From positions 62,001-126,000 of the forward strand of contig JAZQQJ010000081.1 in assembly GCA_045629005.1 (NCBI GenBank): DNA of 64,000 nt, read 5' to 3'. The notes under the pieces are model-generated. The model was given only the letters and a program-made list of their open reading frames with translations, was not told the origin of the DNA and searched no databases. The position numbers and the translations under genes were made by a program. Numbering within the stretch: the first letter of the stretch is position 1; each line of letters opens with the position of its first letter. This stretch comes from RGIG3528 sp045629005. GTDB lineage: Bacteria > Bacillota > Clostridia > Lachnospirales > Lachnospiraceae. Positions 43,550 through 53,088 of this stretch are shown one piece after another.

Positions 43550-44122
43550 ATGGACATTAATGAAGTTAAATCAAAAATAGAAGCTATTCTTTTTACTATG
43601 GGCGAGGCTGTTGAAGCAGACAGAATTGCGACAGCACTTGAGCAGGACGTTGAAGTCGTAAGAAACATCCTCAGAAATATGATTATCGAGTATAAGGAGT
43701 CAAATGACAGAGGTGTTCAGATTATCGAGCTGAACGATTCCTACCAGATGTGTACAAAGCCGGATATGTATGAATATGTTATCCGTGTTGCACATGCCCC
43801 CAAAAAACACGTACTTACGGATGCGCTCCTTGAGACACTTTCAATTATTGCTTACAAGCAGCCCATCACTCGAAATGAGATTTCTGCAATTCGCGGTGTT
43901 GATTCGGATCATGCCGTATCAAGACTTGTTGAGTACAATCTTGTAGCCGAGCTCGGAAGAATGGAAGCACCCGGTCGTCCTATTGCATTTGGCACAACCG
44001 AGGAATTCCTTCGTTATTTCGGACTTTCATCACTTTCGGATCTTCCTATCGTAAATCCCGAAAGAATAGAAGATTTCAAACTTGAAGTACAGGAAGAGTT
44101 ACAGCTAACTCTTGATATCTAA
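43550..44122 (+). CDS. scpB: Segregation and condensation protein B
   Basis: A 190-residue ScpB with two winged-helix domains, the KITE subunit that binds ScpA. KSKIEAILFTMGEAVEADRI at the start, LETLSIIAYKQPITRNEIS and IRGVDSDHAVSRLVEYNLV, ELGRMEAPGRPIAFGTTEEFLR are characteristic. ATG 43550 (SD GGAGAG 43541-43546) is preferred to a longer form that would begin within scpA. Confidence 0.96.
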   Translation: MDINEVKSKIEAILFTMGEAVEADRIATALEQDVEVVRNILRNMIIEYKESNDRGVQIIELNDSYQMCTKPDMYEYVIRVAHAPKKHVLTDALLETLSIIAYKQPITRNEISAIRGVDSDHAVSRLVEYNLVAELGRMEAPGRPIAFGTTEEFLRYFGLSSLSDLPIVNPERIEDFKLEVQEELQLTLDI

Positions 44123-44136
44123 GCCAAGGAGCAGAA

Positions 44137-47100
44137 ATGATTCATCTTACCAAGCAGAAAATACGAAATCTTGCAGTTGATGAAATGACCTACAACAGAG
44201 GTCTCGCTTACTTTAAAAACGGTCATATTAAAAATGCATCTTATTCAAAACAGAGCCTGAAGTATAAATTCATTGTTTCAGGTTCAAGTACATATACAGT
44301 TCTTATTAACGAACTTGATGAAGGAATGTTCGATTATTCATGTACATGTCCTTCAAGCCTTCTTAACAAGGGCGCGTGCAAACACGTTATATGTTCACTT
44401 TGCATGCTTTATAAGCGCCAGGAGAAAGCAGAAGGCAATCTTCCTAAAACTTCTGAAGAAAAACGTATTTACGACGTTCTCGATTATTTCGACAATCAGG
44501 AAACAATGTCTCTTACAGGCGATGTATTCCACATTGAGCCTGTTCTTATTCTTCCCGAAATGCTTAGAAACGGTTCCGGTAAAGCCGGCATTTCCATAAA
44601 AGTCGGAAGCAGCCGCCTTTACAAAGTACAGAATCTCAAAAAATTCCTTGATTCATTTGTTCGTCAGGAGCCCATTGTTCTTGGTAAGGACTTTCACTTT
44701 ATATACGGTGAAAGTGCTTTTGACCGTGATTCCAAAAATTTTCTGGATTACCTTCTTGGTATTTTTGATGTATCTGAGCTTACCGCAGGTAAGGATGGCA
44801 CAGAGATTTTCTTTAAATCCCAGATGCAGATTTCAAAGTTCCTTTTCATAAAGCTTCTTCATCAAATCGGGAATCTTTCATGCACACTCGAGCTTTACGG
44901 AAACACTTATTTTGATGTTCATTGCATGGGTTCAAACCCTCAGATTGAGTTTGACCTTATTAATCTTGAGGATTCCTGCTTACTTGATTATAAAGATAAG
45001 GAGCCTGTAATCCCAATTACCGAAAACGGTGAAGTGCTTTACAGAGATGGTTTCCTTTATACTCCCGACAAAGTATTCCTCCGCAATTTCCTTCCGTTCT
45101 TCAATAATCTCGGTGGTGAGAGAACACCTTTGATTTTTGAAGGTAAGTACAAGCAGCGTTTCCTGGAGACTGTTCTTCCGAAGCTTCATGAAACAATGGA
45201 GCTCGAAATTCCCGAGGACCTTTCTGAGAAATATATTTCACTCGATTTTACATCTGAGATTTATTTTGACAAATACAACAACTACATAAAAGCAGAGCTT
45301 TACTTCACATACGGTGATTATCGCTTCAATTCGTTTGAGACACCTAAGAGTGATCCTTACATCATTCTCCGAAACAAAGAAAAGGAGAAAGAAATAAGCG
45401 ATATCCTCGAGAAAAACGGTTTTGAAGCATATTCCGGTTTCTATCTTCTTAAAGCCGACGCCAACATTTATTCGTTTATAACAGATGGAGTCGAGGAGCT
45501 TAAAGAATATGCCGAGCTCTTTTATTCCGAAGATTTTAAGCATCTTAAATCATCTCAGAACAGACGTTTCTCAATCGGTCTTAATGTATCACGAGAAAGT
45601 GATTTGCTTGAACTTGACCTTGCGTACGGTGATGTTTCAAAAGAGGAGCTTAAACAGCTCTTCAGGGCATATCGTCTTAAGAAGAAGTTCTTCAGGCTTT
45701 CGGACGGTTCATTTATCAATCTTGAATCTGATGAGCTGAATGAGCTGAACGATATACTCGATAACCTGAATATCAGTGCAAAAGAAATAGAAAAGAAGGA
45801 CAATCTTCGTGTATCCAAAGGGCTTGCGCTTTTTGCAGACCGTATTTTCGACGAAGGACGTTTCCTTGTTACAAAAAACGATGAATTTAAGAGTCTCGTT
45901 AATAATGTACTCACTTCAGAAGAGCGTAACTATACCGTTCCTGACACAATTAACGCCGAATTACGCCCTTATCAGACCGTAGGCTACAAATGGCTTATGA
46001 ACCTCGCAGAAAACGGTCTGGGAGGCATTCTCGCAGATGATATGGGTCTTGGTAAAACTCTTCAGGCTATTGTTTACATCGAAGAAATGCATCGCCGAAA
46101 TCCCAACGACAAATTCCTTGTTGTATGTCCTACATCTGTTGTTTACAACTGGCTTGATGAATTCGAAAACTTTGCACCTTCACTTAAGTGTAAAATTATT
46201 GAAGGGGTTCCAGCAGACCGCGAAGCACTCATTAAAAGAGAAGATGACAGTAACGTACTTATCACATCATATCCGTTAATACGACGTGATATAAATGCTT
46301 ACGACGACTGCAAGTTCAATACTATATTCCTTGATGAAGCGCAGTTTATTAAAAACGCAGCATCCGTAAACGCTAAGTCGGTTAAAACGCTTCAGGCTGA
46401 ACACCGCTTTGCTCTTACAGGTACGCCGATTGAGAATTCTCTTTCCGAATTATGGTCAATATTTGATTTTATTATGCCTTTCTATTTGCTTTCATATACA
46501 CGATTTATTGTAAAGTATGAGAAGCCTATTACAAAGGGTGACGAAGGTGCGAAGGCCGTTCTTAACAAACGTATTCAGCCGTTTGTAATGCGCCGTATGA
46601 AGAAAGACGTTCTTCTTGAACTTCCCGAAAAGCTTGAAGAAAAAATGGCCGCAGAACTCAATCCTGAGCAGAAGAATCTCTATCTTTCATACCTTGAAAG
46701 TGTCAAAGGCGATCTCAGAGCCGAACTGCTTAACGAAGGCATCAATGCAAGCCGATTCCAGATTCTGGCAGCACTCACAAGACTTCGTCAGATTTGCTGT
46801 CACCCGTCAACTTTCCTCGAGAACTACAACGGTGGAAGCGGAAAGCTCGATCTCTTCCTTGAGATTGTTCCAAACCTCATTTCGAACGGTCACAGAATAC
46901 TTGTATTTTCACAGTTCACATCTATGCTTGAAATCATTAAGAAATCCTTGGACAATCTCGGATATTCTTATTTCTACCTTGACGGAACTACGAAAAATGC
47001 GGATCGTGTCGAATATGTAAAAGCCTTCAATAATGGTGAACGTCAGCTATTCCTTATTTCTCTTAAAGCTGGCGGCACCGGTCTTAATCTTACAGGCGCT

Positions 47101-47352
47101 GATTCCGTTATTCATTTCGATCCATGGTGGAATCCTGCCGTTGAAGACCAGGCCACCGACCGTGCACACAGAATCGGTCAGAAAAATGTTGTCGAAGTAA
47201 TTAAGCTTATTACTAAGGGCACAATAGAAGAGAAGATATACAAGCTTCAGCATCATAAAAAAGAGCTCTCCGAATCAATAATTTCAACAAAAGAAGTGTT
47301 TATCAATTCACTTACAAAAGAAGAGATTATGGAGCTTTTCTCATTGGATTAA
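44137..47352 (+). CDS. SWIM zinc-finger SNF2-family helicase
   Basis: A 1071-residue protein. A SWIM zinc finger lies at about residues 65-95 (CTCPSSLLNKGACKHVIC, C-x-C-x-n-C-x-H), followed by a large middle region typical of bacterial SNF2 proteins (about 110-600). The ATPase core has LADDMGLGKTLQAIVYI near residue 630, VCPTSVVYNWLDE, FLDEAQFIKN (DEAQ box), LTGTPIENSLSELWSIFDF and the helicase C-domain SLKAGGTGLNLTGADSVIHFDPWWNPAVEDQA-type motifs with DRAHRIGQ. These are DNA translocases that remodel protein-DNA or nucleic-acid complexes; the target is unknown. Located 14 bases after scpB. Confidence 0.93.
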   Translation: MIHLTKQKIRNLAVDEMTYNRGLAYFKNGHIKNASYSKQSLKYKFIVSGSSTYTVLINELDEGMFDYSCTCPSSLLNKGACKHVICSLCMLYKRQEKAEGNLPKTSEEKRIYDVLDYFDNQETMSLTGDVFHIEPVLILPEMLRNGSGKAGISIKVGSSRLYKVQNLKKFLDSFVRQEPIVLGKDFHFIYGESAFDRDSKNFLDYLLGIFDVSELTAGKDGTEIFFKSQMQISKFLFIKLLHQIGNLSCTLELYGNTYFDVHCMGSNPQIEFDLINLEDSCLLDYKDKEPVIPITENGEVLYRDGFLYTPDKVFLRNFLPFFNNLGGERTPLIFEGKYKQRFLETVLPKLHETMELEIPEDLSEKYISLDFTSEIYFDKYNNYIKAELYFTYGDYRFNSFETPKSDPYIILRNKEKEKEISDILEKNGFEAYSGFYLLKADANIYSFITDGVEELKEYAELFYSEDFKHLKSSQNRRFSIGLNVSRESDLLELDLAYGDVSKEELKQLFRAYRLKKKFFRLSDGSFINLESDELNELNDILDNLNISAKEIEKKDNLRVSKGLALFADRIFDEGRFLVTKNDEFKSLVNNVLTSEERNYTVPDTINAELRPYQTVGYKWLMNLAENGLGGILADDMGLGKTLQAIVYIEEMHRRNPNDKFLVVCPTSVVYNWLDEFENFAPSLKCKIIEGVPADREALIKREDDSNVLITSYPLIRRDINAYDDCKFNTIFLDEAQFIKNAASVNAKSVKTLQAEHRFALTGTPIENSLSELWSIFDFIMPFYLLSYTRFIVKYEKPITKGDEGAKAVLNKRIQPFVMRRMKKDVLLELPEKLEEKMAAELNPEQKNLYLSYLESVKGDLRAELLNEGINASRFQILAALTRLRQICCHPSTFLENYNGGSGKLDLFLEIVPNLISNGHRILVFSQFTSMLEIIKKSLDNLGYSYFYLDGTTKNADRVEYVKAFNNGERQLFLISLKAGGTGLNLTGADSVIHFDPWWNPAVEDQATDRAHRIGQKNVVEVIKLITKGTIEEKIYKLQHHKKELSESIISTKEVFINSLTKEEIMELFSLD

Positions 47353-47356
47353 ATAT

Positions 47357-47390
47357 AAAAAGTCCGGACACATCCGCCCGGACTTTTTTT
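47357..47390. terminator. Bidirectional terminator between convergent genes
   Basis: 11-bp stem AAAAAGTCCGG/CCGGACTTTTT (47357-47367 with 47378-47388), 10-base loop, with A-run on one side and T-run on the other. It serves both the helicase and the minus-strand gene that ends at 47393. Confidence 0.92.
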
Positions 47391-47392
47391 AT

Positions 47393-48307
47393 TTATTTAT
47401 CGGTTATTTCGTTCAAAAAGTTTTCAATGAGTTCATCGGCATATTCGGAATTTGTATTCGGGAACTGCCTTAAAAGAACAGTTTTAATTGACTCAGTAAG
47501 CTTCATCCAAATAATTTCTTCCTGTTCATCAGCGTTATCCGCGAATAAGCTGTCTATATTTTCTTTTGTAATTGATTGCTTAAGAAAATCAATTATCTCA
47601 TTCTCTTTTTTATCTTCGTCATCTATTGAAGATGCAATTTTTTTACTCTTAAGAACCGAAAGAACGCCGATAACAAGTGCTCCGGCACCGAGAATTATAA
47701 AAATAATCTTTGAATAAAGATATGTATCGTAAGGAATAATTCCTAAAATACTGAGAAGCATGAATACAAGTATCAAAATGCCAATTATAATAAACGTCCA
47801 GCCTGAAGACTTGTAGTCAGAAGCGCGGTCCTTAGCCTTAACAAATTCCTTTGAAGGCTCACGATATGCAGCAAGAGAGGGAATTGCGTTCTCAAGACCT
47901 TCAGATTCTTCTCCGGAATCATCAGTTGCCTCAAGTGCTTTTTCTGATTCGACTTTAATGATTGTCTGAACTTCTCTGACAGCTTCTTTTTTGCTTTCTT
48001 TAGGAACAATAATAGTGTAAGAAGAAAGTGCAGACGGATCGAAGTTGGTAAGATCGATACCGGACTGAAATGCATAATCCTGGAATTCAGCAATTTCATC
48101 TTCGGTTGCTTTTGATTCCCTTACAGTAACATTAATATTTAAGTGCTGAAGATACTTAACAATTTTATCTTTAAGAGGAGCTTCGAACGTCCTGAAAATT
48201 TCAATAAGTGCTTCTTCATCAACAAGTTCTGCTACAAGATCGCATTTACAGTCAGGGCATACCGTTATACCTTCTCTGTATTCATTTTTACAATTGGGAC
48301 ACCACAT
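47393..48307 (-). CDS. Zinc-ribbon membrane protein, unknown function
   Basis: A 304-residue protein. A zinc ribbon occupies the start (MWCPNCKNEYREGITVCPDC, CxxC-x(n)-CxxC), followed by a domain of about residues 28-115 that resembles the small signal-transducing DUF2007 fold (FRTFEAPLKDKIVKYL), an acidic linker, two membrane helices (about 168-230: SGWTFIIIGILILVFMLLSI and IIFIILGAGALVIGVLSVL) and an acidic C-terminal cytoplasmic region. AAAGGAG is correctly placed. It has its own promoter divergent from the radical SAM operon. I cannot assign a function. Confidence 0.75.
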   Translation of the reverse strand: MWCPNCKNEYREGITVCPDCKCDLVAELVDEEALIEIFRTFEAPLKDKIVKYLQHLNINVTVRESKATEDEIAEFQDYAFQSGIDLTNFDPSALSSYTIIVPKESKKEAVREVQTIIKVESEKALEATDDSGEESEGLENAIPSLAAYREPSKEFVKAKDRASDYKSSGWTFIIIGILILVFMLLSILGIIPYDTYLYSKIIFIILGAGALVIGVLSVLKSKKIASSIDDEDKKENEIIDFLKQSITKENIDSLFADNADEQEEIIWMKLTESIKTVLLRQFPNTNSEYADELIENFLNEITDK

Positions 48308-48342
48308 ATCATTTCTCCTTTAACTAAAACATATATGTTATT

Positions 48343-48371
48343 AGTATATATTTATGACAGTCTTTTTTCAA
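48343..48371 (-). promoter_or_regulatory. Promoter for the zinc-ribbon gene
   Basis: Read on the minus strand: TTGAAA (48371-48366), 17-base spacer, TATACT (48348-48343). Confidence 0.8.
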
Positions 48372-48380
48372 GAAATATGT

Positions 48381-48409
48381 TTGAGATATTGTGAAAATTG
48401 TGATAATAT
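48381..48409 (+). promoter_or_regulatory. Promoter for the radical SAM operon
   Basis: TTGAGA (48381-48386), 17-base spacer, TAATAT (48404-48409) preceded by TGA (extended -10). The two divergent -35 boxes are only 9 bases apart. Confidence 0.75.
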
Positions 48410-48442
48410 ATATCGGCTAATGTTTGGAAACGAAAGGTGTTT

Positions 48443-50314
48443 ATGATGCAAAAGCTTGCTTTATCGGACGAAATACTTCTTAATATCGAAAAACCCGTCC
48501 GCTATATCGGCGGTGAAGTCAATTGCATAATGAAAGATAAAAAGGATGTGGATGTCAGGTTCTGTATGTGCTTCCCCGATGTATACGAAATCGGTATGAG
48601 CCATCTCGGCATCCAGATTCTTTATGATATGTTCAATTCCTTTGACGGAGTATGGTGTGAAAGGGTTTATTCCCCCTGGCATGACCTTGATAAAATCATG
48701 CGTGAAAAGCACATTCCGCTTTTTGCCCTTGAATCTCAGGACCCTGTTAAATCATTTGATTTTCTCGGCATTACCATCCAGTACGAAATGTGTTATACAA
48801 ACATTCTTCAGATTCTGGATCTTTCAGACATCCCTATTCATGCATGTGACAGAACAGAGGATGACCCGATAGTTGTCGGTGGCGGCCCTTGCACATACAA
48901 TCCCGAGCCTATAGCCGATTTCTTTGACTTCTTCTACATCGGAGAAGGCGAAACGGTATACAAAGACATTATTGAGCTTTATCGTACAAACCGTAAAAAC
49001 GGCGGAACAAGAAAAGATTTCCTTGAAAAAGTGTCTGAAATAGAAGGCATGTATGTTCCGATGTTTTATGATGCGACTTACAATGATGACTGCACGATAA
49101 AGTCCTTTGAGCCAAACAATTCCCATGCTAAGCCTGTTATTAAAAAGCAGGTGGAAATGGAGCTTTCCAACACATATTATCCTGATGCACCTGTTGTTCC
49201 TTATCTTCAGGTTGTTCAGGATAAGGTTACTCTTGAAATTCAACGTGGCTGTATAAGAGGCTGCCGTTTCTGTCAGGCCGGTATGCTTTACAGACCGATA
49301 AGAGAGCGTGATGTTGAGTTTTTGAAGCAGCAGGCCGTTAAAATGATTCGTAATACAGGTCATGAGGAAATAACTCTTTCATCACTTAGCTCAAGTGATT
49401 ATAAAGAACTCCCCGAGCTTGTTTATTTCCTTATCGACGAGTTCAAAAAGCAGGGAGTTAACATTTCACTTCCTTCACTCAGAATAGATGCGTTCTCGCT
49501 TGACGTTATGAGTAAGGTCCAGGACATTAAAAAGAGTTCTCTTACTTTTGCTCCCGAAGCAGGTTCCCAGAGGCTCAGAAATGTCATAAATAAAGGACTT
49601 ACGGAAGAAAACATTCTTCAGGGTTCCGGGGATGCCTTCAAATCGGGCTGGAATAAAGTAAAGCTTTATTTTATGCTCGGACAGCCTACCGAAACCGAAA
49701 GGGACATAGAAGAAATAGCGTTGCTTGCCGAAAAGATTGCCGAAAAATACTATGAAATTCCTAAAGAAGAACGTCATGGTAAATGTGAAATCCAGGTATC
49801 AACAAGCTTCTTTGTTCCTAAGCCCTTTACACCTTTCCAGTGGGTTGGTATGAATACGGCAAAGCAGTTCGAGGATAAGGCACATTTCTTAAGCTCAAAG
49901 GTACGCGAACAGCTTAACCAGCGCTCCATCAAGTATCATTGGCACGACTCTGATACGACAATTCTCGAAGGACTTTTTGCAAGAGGAGACAGACGTCTGT
50001 CAAAACTTATAGAAGATGCATACGCTTCAGGTTGTATTTTTGATGCCTGGACCGAAAGTTTTAAACCTGAGGTTTGGAACAGCCTTCTTGAAAAGGACAA
50101 TATCGATCTCGATTTCTATATTTATCGTGAACGCGGTGAAAACGAAATATTCCCTTGGGATTTTATAAGTGCCGGAATTACAAAAGAATTCCTTCGCAGA
50201 GAATATATTAACGGATTAAATGAAAAAGTGACTCCAAACTGCAGAAAAGGCTGCGCAAAGTGCGGTGCCTTTGAATTCCACGGTGGTGTCTGCTATGAGG
50301 AGAAGGAAAAATGA
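48443..50314 (+). CDS. Radical SAM protein of the TIGR03960 type
   Basis: A 623-residue protein with an N-terminal B12-binding-like Rossmann region (about 15-220: CFPDVYEIGMSHLGIQILYD and VVGGGPCTYNPEPI) and a radical SAM domain with CxxxCxxC in QRGCIRGCRFCQAGMLYRPI near residue 265. LTFAPEAGSQRLRNVINKG and KLYFMLGQPTETERDI follow. The family is conserved in Firmicutes next to the DUF2344 protein and RNase E/G, as here, but its substrate is not known. Start could be ATG 48443 or 48446 (AAAGG at 48433-48437). It ends in an ATGA overlap with the next gene. Confidence 0.9.
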   Translation: MMQKLALSDEILLNIEKPVRYIGGEVNCIMKDKKDVDVRFCMCFPDVYEIGMSHLGIQILYDMFNSFDGVWCERVYSPWHDLDKIMREKHIPLFALESQDPVKSFDFLGITIQYEMCYTNILQILDLSDIPIHACDRTEDDPIVVGGGPCTYNPEPIADFFDFFYIGEGETVYKDIIELYRTNRKNGGTRKDFLEKVSEIEGMYVPMFYDATYNDDCTIKSFEPNNSHAKPVIKKQVEMELSNTYYPDAPVVPYLQVVQDKVTLEIQRGCIRGCRFCQAGMLYRPIRERDVEFLKQQAVKMIRNTGHEEITLSSLSSSDYKELPELVYFLIDEFKKQGVNISLPSLRIDAFSLDVMSKVQDIKKSSLTFAPEAGSQRLRNVINKGLTEENILQGSGDAFKSGWNKVKLYFMLGQPTETERDIEEIALLAEKIAEKYYEIPKEERHGKCEIQVSTSFFVPKPFTPFQWVGMNTAKQFEDKAHFLSSKVREQLNQRSIKYHWHDSDTTILEGLFARGDRRLSKLIEDAYASGCIFDAWTESFKPEVWNSLLEKDNIDLDFYIYRERGENEIFPWDFISAGITKEFLRREYINGLNEKVTPNCRKGCAKCGAFEFHGGVCYEEKEK

Positions 50315-51060
50315 CAGTAAGAGTTAAATTCGCCAAATACGGCAATATGAAATTCCTGTCGCATCTTGATGTGCTCAGGTTCTTCCAAAAAGCAATCAGA
50401 CGTGCCGGAATAGATGTTACCTATTCTCTAGGTTACCATCCTCATCAGATTATGAGCTTTGCTGCGCCTCTAGGTCTTGGCCAGACAAGTGAAGCAGAGT
50501 ACTTTGATATGGATTTGAACAGCATAACAAGCGAAGAGGATGTAAGGGATCGTCTTGATGCCGAAATGCCTGACGGTTTTAAAGTATTCGATGTCTGCAT
50601 TCTTCCTGAAACACCGCCTCAAACAAAAAAAGAGTCCGTTATGGCGCTTGTTACCGCATCTGATTATGTTGTACTCAGAAAAGACGGTTTTGAAAACAAC
50701 TTGACAAACGAATATTTATATTCTAAATTTATCGAGTTTGTTACTCAGAAAGAGATAATAACAACAAAAACAACAAAAGCCGGAGATAATGACATAGACA
50801 TTATTCCCCTTATATATAATACAAAAGTAAATGCCGAGCCTACTGAGCTTTCCGGCTCCTTTGAAAACGGGTTCTGCATTTATATGCTTCTTTCAGCAGG
50901 TCAGACTCACATACGTCCTGAGCTTGTAATGAAAGCCTTTTACGACTGGCTCGGTATCGAATACAATCCGTATGAGTACCATGTGCACAGGCTTGAAAGT
51001 TATACCGGCGAGAAAGACAGCCTTATTCCAATATATAAATTCCACAGGAACCAATCATGA
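50311..51060 (+). CDS. Radical-SAM-associated protein of the TIGR03936/DUF2344 type
   Basis: A 249-residue protein with the DUF2344 start VRVKFAKYGNMKFLSHLDVLRFFQKAIRRAGIDV-type sequence and SYSLGYHPHQ-like motif (TYSLGYHPHQIMSFAAPLGLG). In many genomes it is fused to the radical SAM partner that precedes it; here it is separate but translationally coupled on both sides (ATGA at 50311 and 51057). A shared RNA- or tRNA-modifying role has been proposed for such pairs; no evidence in this window settles it. Confidence 0.88.
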   Translation: MTVRVKFAKYGNMKFLSHLDVLRFFQKAIRRAGIDVTYSLGYHPHQIMSFAAPLGLGQTSEAEYFDMDLNSITSEEDVRDRLDAEMPDGFKVFDVCILPETPPQTKKESVMALVTASDYVVLRKDGFENNLTNEYLYSKFIEFVTQKEIITTKTTKAGDNDIDIIPLIYNTKVNAEPTELSGSFENGFCIYMLLSAGQTHIRPELVMKAFYDWLGIEYNPYEYHVHRLESYTGEKDSLIPIYKFHRNQS

Positions 51061-52256
51061 ACGAATTAGTAATTACAACATATCAGGGCAGAGAAATAAG
51101 CGCCCTTTTCAACGACGGCAAAATGACAACCGTTAATGTCATCAATACGACATTAAGTCACGAGCTTGGTTCAATTTATGTCGCACATATAGATAACATT
51201 GTTACAAATATTAACTCTGCCTTTGTACGCATAAACGAGAATACAACTTGCTATTTAAATCTCGGAACTGTTGAAAATGCCATCTTTGTAAAGCGTCAGT
51301 CAAAAAACAAAGTTTGTATAGGTGATGAGATTGTAGTACAGCTTGTAAAAGAAGCTATGAAAACAAAGGCTCCTGTTGTTACAGGTGAGATTTCAATCAC
51401 CGGTAAATACGTTACTATAGTCCGTTCAGGTTCCGGTGTACAGGTATCAAAGAAAATCACCAAGAAGTCAATTAAAGAGCATCTTAAAGATATTCTTACT
51501 CCGTTTGACGATCCCGAGTACTGCATAATTGCACGTACCAATGCAGCAAAAGCGGATGACGAAGAAGTCCTTTCCGAAGCTAAGCAGCTTGTTAAACGTT
51601 ACAGAAACATTCGTGAGTATTCTGTACATTCCGCAAAGTTTACAGTACTTTACAAAGAGCTTCCTGCATATCTTTTACAGCTCCGCGACACAAATGCATT
51701 CTTTTATGACAAAATCGTAACGGACATACCTTCCGTATACGATGAAGTAGCAGGATACCTTAAACATTTTCCGCTTGTAAACGAAAATGGTGCATTTACC
51801 CAGCTTGCTCTTGAGAAAGATTCAAACATGCTGAAAATAGTTTACAAGATCGATCATTTTATGGATCTTGCAACAAGACGCATCATCAATCTTAACAGCG
51901 GTGCATCAATTGTAATCGACCAGACCGAGGCACTTACCGCTATTGACGTTAATACAAGTAAAGCAATTACCGGAAAACGCATTAACACCAAGATGTTCTA
52001 CGATGTTAATGTCGAAGCGGCAAAGGAGATTGCATACCAGATTCGCCTTCGTAATCTTTCAGGCATAATCCTCATTGATTTCATCAATATGACAGAAAAA
52101 GAGCAGGACGATAATCTCCTTGAAGAGTTAAAGAAAGCAATTAAGCCCGATCCGATTGCAACGGATCTTATGGATATTACAAAGCTCGGACTTGTAGAAT
52201 TAACAAGAAGAAAGACATATAAATGCCTTTCCGAACAATTAAAGTCAGAATTTTAA
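51057..52256 (+). CDS. rng: Ribonuclease E/G-family protein lacking the Zn-link
   Basis: A 399-residue RNase E/G-type endoribonuclease. The N-terminal S1 domain (about 35-120) is followed by the RNase H-like and DNase I-like catalytic core, with the metal-binding Asp residues in ALTAIDVNTSKA and GIILIDFINM. The protein ends at DLVELTRRKTYKCLSEQLKS, exactly where family members continue into the CPxC zinc-link that joins two protomers, so that link is missing. It is the third gene of the radical SAM operon and lies directly upstream of the L21 leader, a conserved arrangement in Firmicutes. Confidence 0.9.
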   Translation: MNELVITTYQGREISALFNDGKMTTVNVINTTLSHELGSIYVAHIDNIVTNINSAFVRINENTTCYLNLGTVENAIFVKRQSKNKVCIGDEIVVQLVKEAMKTKAPVVTGEISITGKYVTIVRSGSGVQVSKKITKKSIKEHLKDILTPFDDPEYCIIARTNAAKADDEEVLSEAKQLVKRYRNIREYSVHSAKFTVLYKELPAYLLQLRDTNAFFYDKIVTDIPSVYDEVAGYLKHFPLVNENGAFTQLALEKDSNMLKIVYKIDHFMDLATRRIINLNSGASIVIDQTEALTAIDVNTSKAITGKRINTKMFYDVNVEAAKEIAYQIRLRNLSGIILIDFINMTEKEQDDNLLEELKKAIKPDPIATDLMDITKLGLVELTRRKTYKCLSEQLKSEF

Positions 52257-52277
52257 AGCGAATCCGACAAATGATGA

Positions 52278-52306
52278 TTGACAAACCAACAGGTTCGTGA
52301 TATAAG
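52278..52306 (+). promoter_or_regulatory. SigA-type promoter for the rplU operon
   Basis: TTGACA (52278-52283), 17-base spacer, TATAAG (52301-52306), 22 bases after the RNase gene stop. Confidence 0.85.
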
Positions 52307-52311
52307 TATTC

Positions 52312-52448
52312 GGTATGCCGCACAATTAGGGCTCTAAGTTTTGCTGTTCGCATTTGTCATTGTGAGATATGACAAACTACCGAAACACATGCCGCAAGGC
52401 AGAGCAGTAAACTCCAAAATTGGCGAGTAATTAAAATGGAGGTGCCAA
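52312..52448 (+). ncRNA. L21 leader (ribosomal protein leader)
   Basis: About 135 bases between the promoter and rplU, with the CCGCAAGGCAGAGCAGTAAA sequence (52392-52411) and CTCCAAAATTGGCGAG that are typical of the Firmicute L21 leader, which sits before rplU and is thought to give L21 feedback control. The SD is TGGAGGTG at 52438-52445. Identification rests on position and short conserved words, not on a covariance search. Confidence 0.75.
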
Positions 52449-52449
52449 T

Positions 52450-52758
52450 ATGTACGCTATTATTGCAACAGGTGGTAAGCAATACAAGGTAGCAGAAGGC
52501 GATATCATTAATGTAGAAAAGCTCGGCGTTGAAGCAGGTGCTGACTACACATTTGATCAGGTTCTCGCAGTAAACAACGGAGAAATGAAAGTCGGAAATC
52601 CTACCGTATCCGGAGCATCCGTTAAAGCATCAGTTATCGGCGATGTTAAGGGTAAAAAGGTAATTGTTTACAAGTATAAGAGAAAGTCCGGCTATCACAA
52701 TAAGAACGGCCACAGACAGAATTATACACGTGTTAAGATTGAAAAGATCAATGCTTAA
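52450..52758 (+). CDS. rplU: 50S ribosomal protein L21
   Basis: A 102-residue L21 protein, full length. MYAIIATGGKQYKVAEGDIINVEKL, VLAVNNGEMKVGNPTV and the C-terminal VYKYKRKSGYHNKNGHRQ are diagnostic. It starts the operon rplU-prp-rpmA that is nearly universal in Firmicutes. Confidence 0.98.
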   Translation: MYAIIATGGKQYKVAEGDIINVEKLGVEAGADYTFDQVLAVNNGEMKVGNPTVSGASVKASVIGDVKGKKVIVYKYKRKSGYHNKNGHRQNYTRVKIEKINA

Positions 52759-52760
52759 TC

Positions 52761-53075
52761 ATGATTAAGGTAACAACTATCTACAATGACGCAGATGAGT
52801 TGTGCGGCTTCCGTACGGAGGGCCATGCAGGCTTCGCTAAAAAGGGTTCGGACATCGTTTGTGCAGCAGTTTCTGTTCTTGCATTAAACGCCGTAAATTC
52901 CATCGAGGCTTTCACAGAGGATAAGTTTTCCGCAAAGCAGGAGGACGGTTTCCTGGAGCTCATACTCGTCGAAGACATTTCAAAGGAAAGTTCTTTAATC
53001 CTTTCTTCCTTCGTTCTCGGTATACAGTCAGTTGTAGAAGAGTACGGGGAAACATTCGTTAAACTGATTATTTAA
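52761..53075 (+). CDS. prp: Ribosomal-processing cysteine protease Prp
   Basis: A 104-residue Prp (YsxB), the protease that trims the N-terminal extension of L27. The catalytic pair is visible: His22 in EGHAGFAKKGSD and Cys34 in DIVCAAVS, with the same numbering as the Staphylococcus aureus enzyme. The gene starts 2 bases after rplU and has no clear SD, suggesting translational coupling. Its substrate, L27 with the matching cleavage sequence, is encoded next. Confidence 0.95.
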   Translation: MIKVTTIYNDADELCGFRTEGHAGFAKKGSDIVCAAVSVLALNAVNSIEAFTEDKFSAKQEDGFLELILVEDISKESSLILSSFVLGIQSVVEEYGETFVKLII

Positions 53076-53088
53076 GGAGGTAAGCAAA

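Noticed and set aside
48437..48442. GTG 48437 as the start of the radical SAM gene
   Set aside because: It overlaps the SD (AAAGG, 48433-48437); ATG 48443 or 48446 is better placed.
52257..52449. Region before rplU considered as a riboswitch or tRNA
   Set aside because: No aptamer core or cloverleaf; position and conserved words fit an L21 leader.
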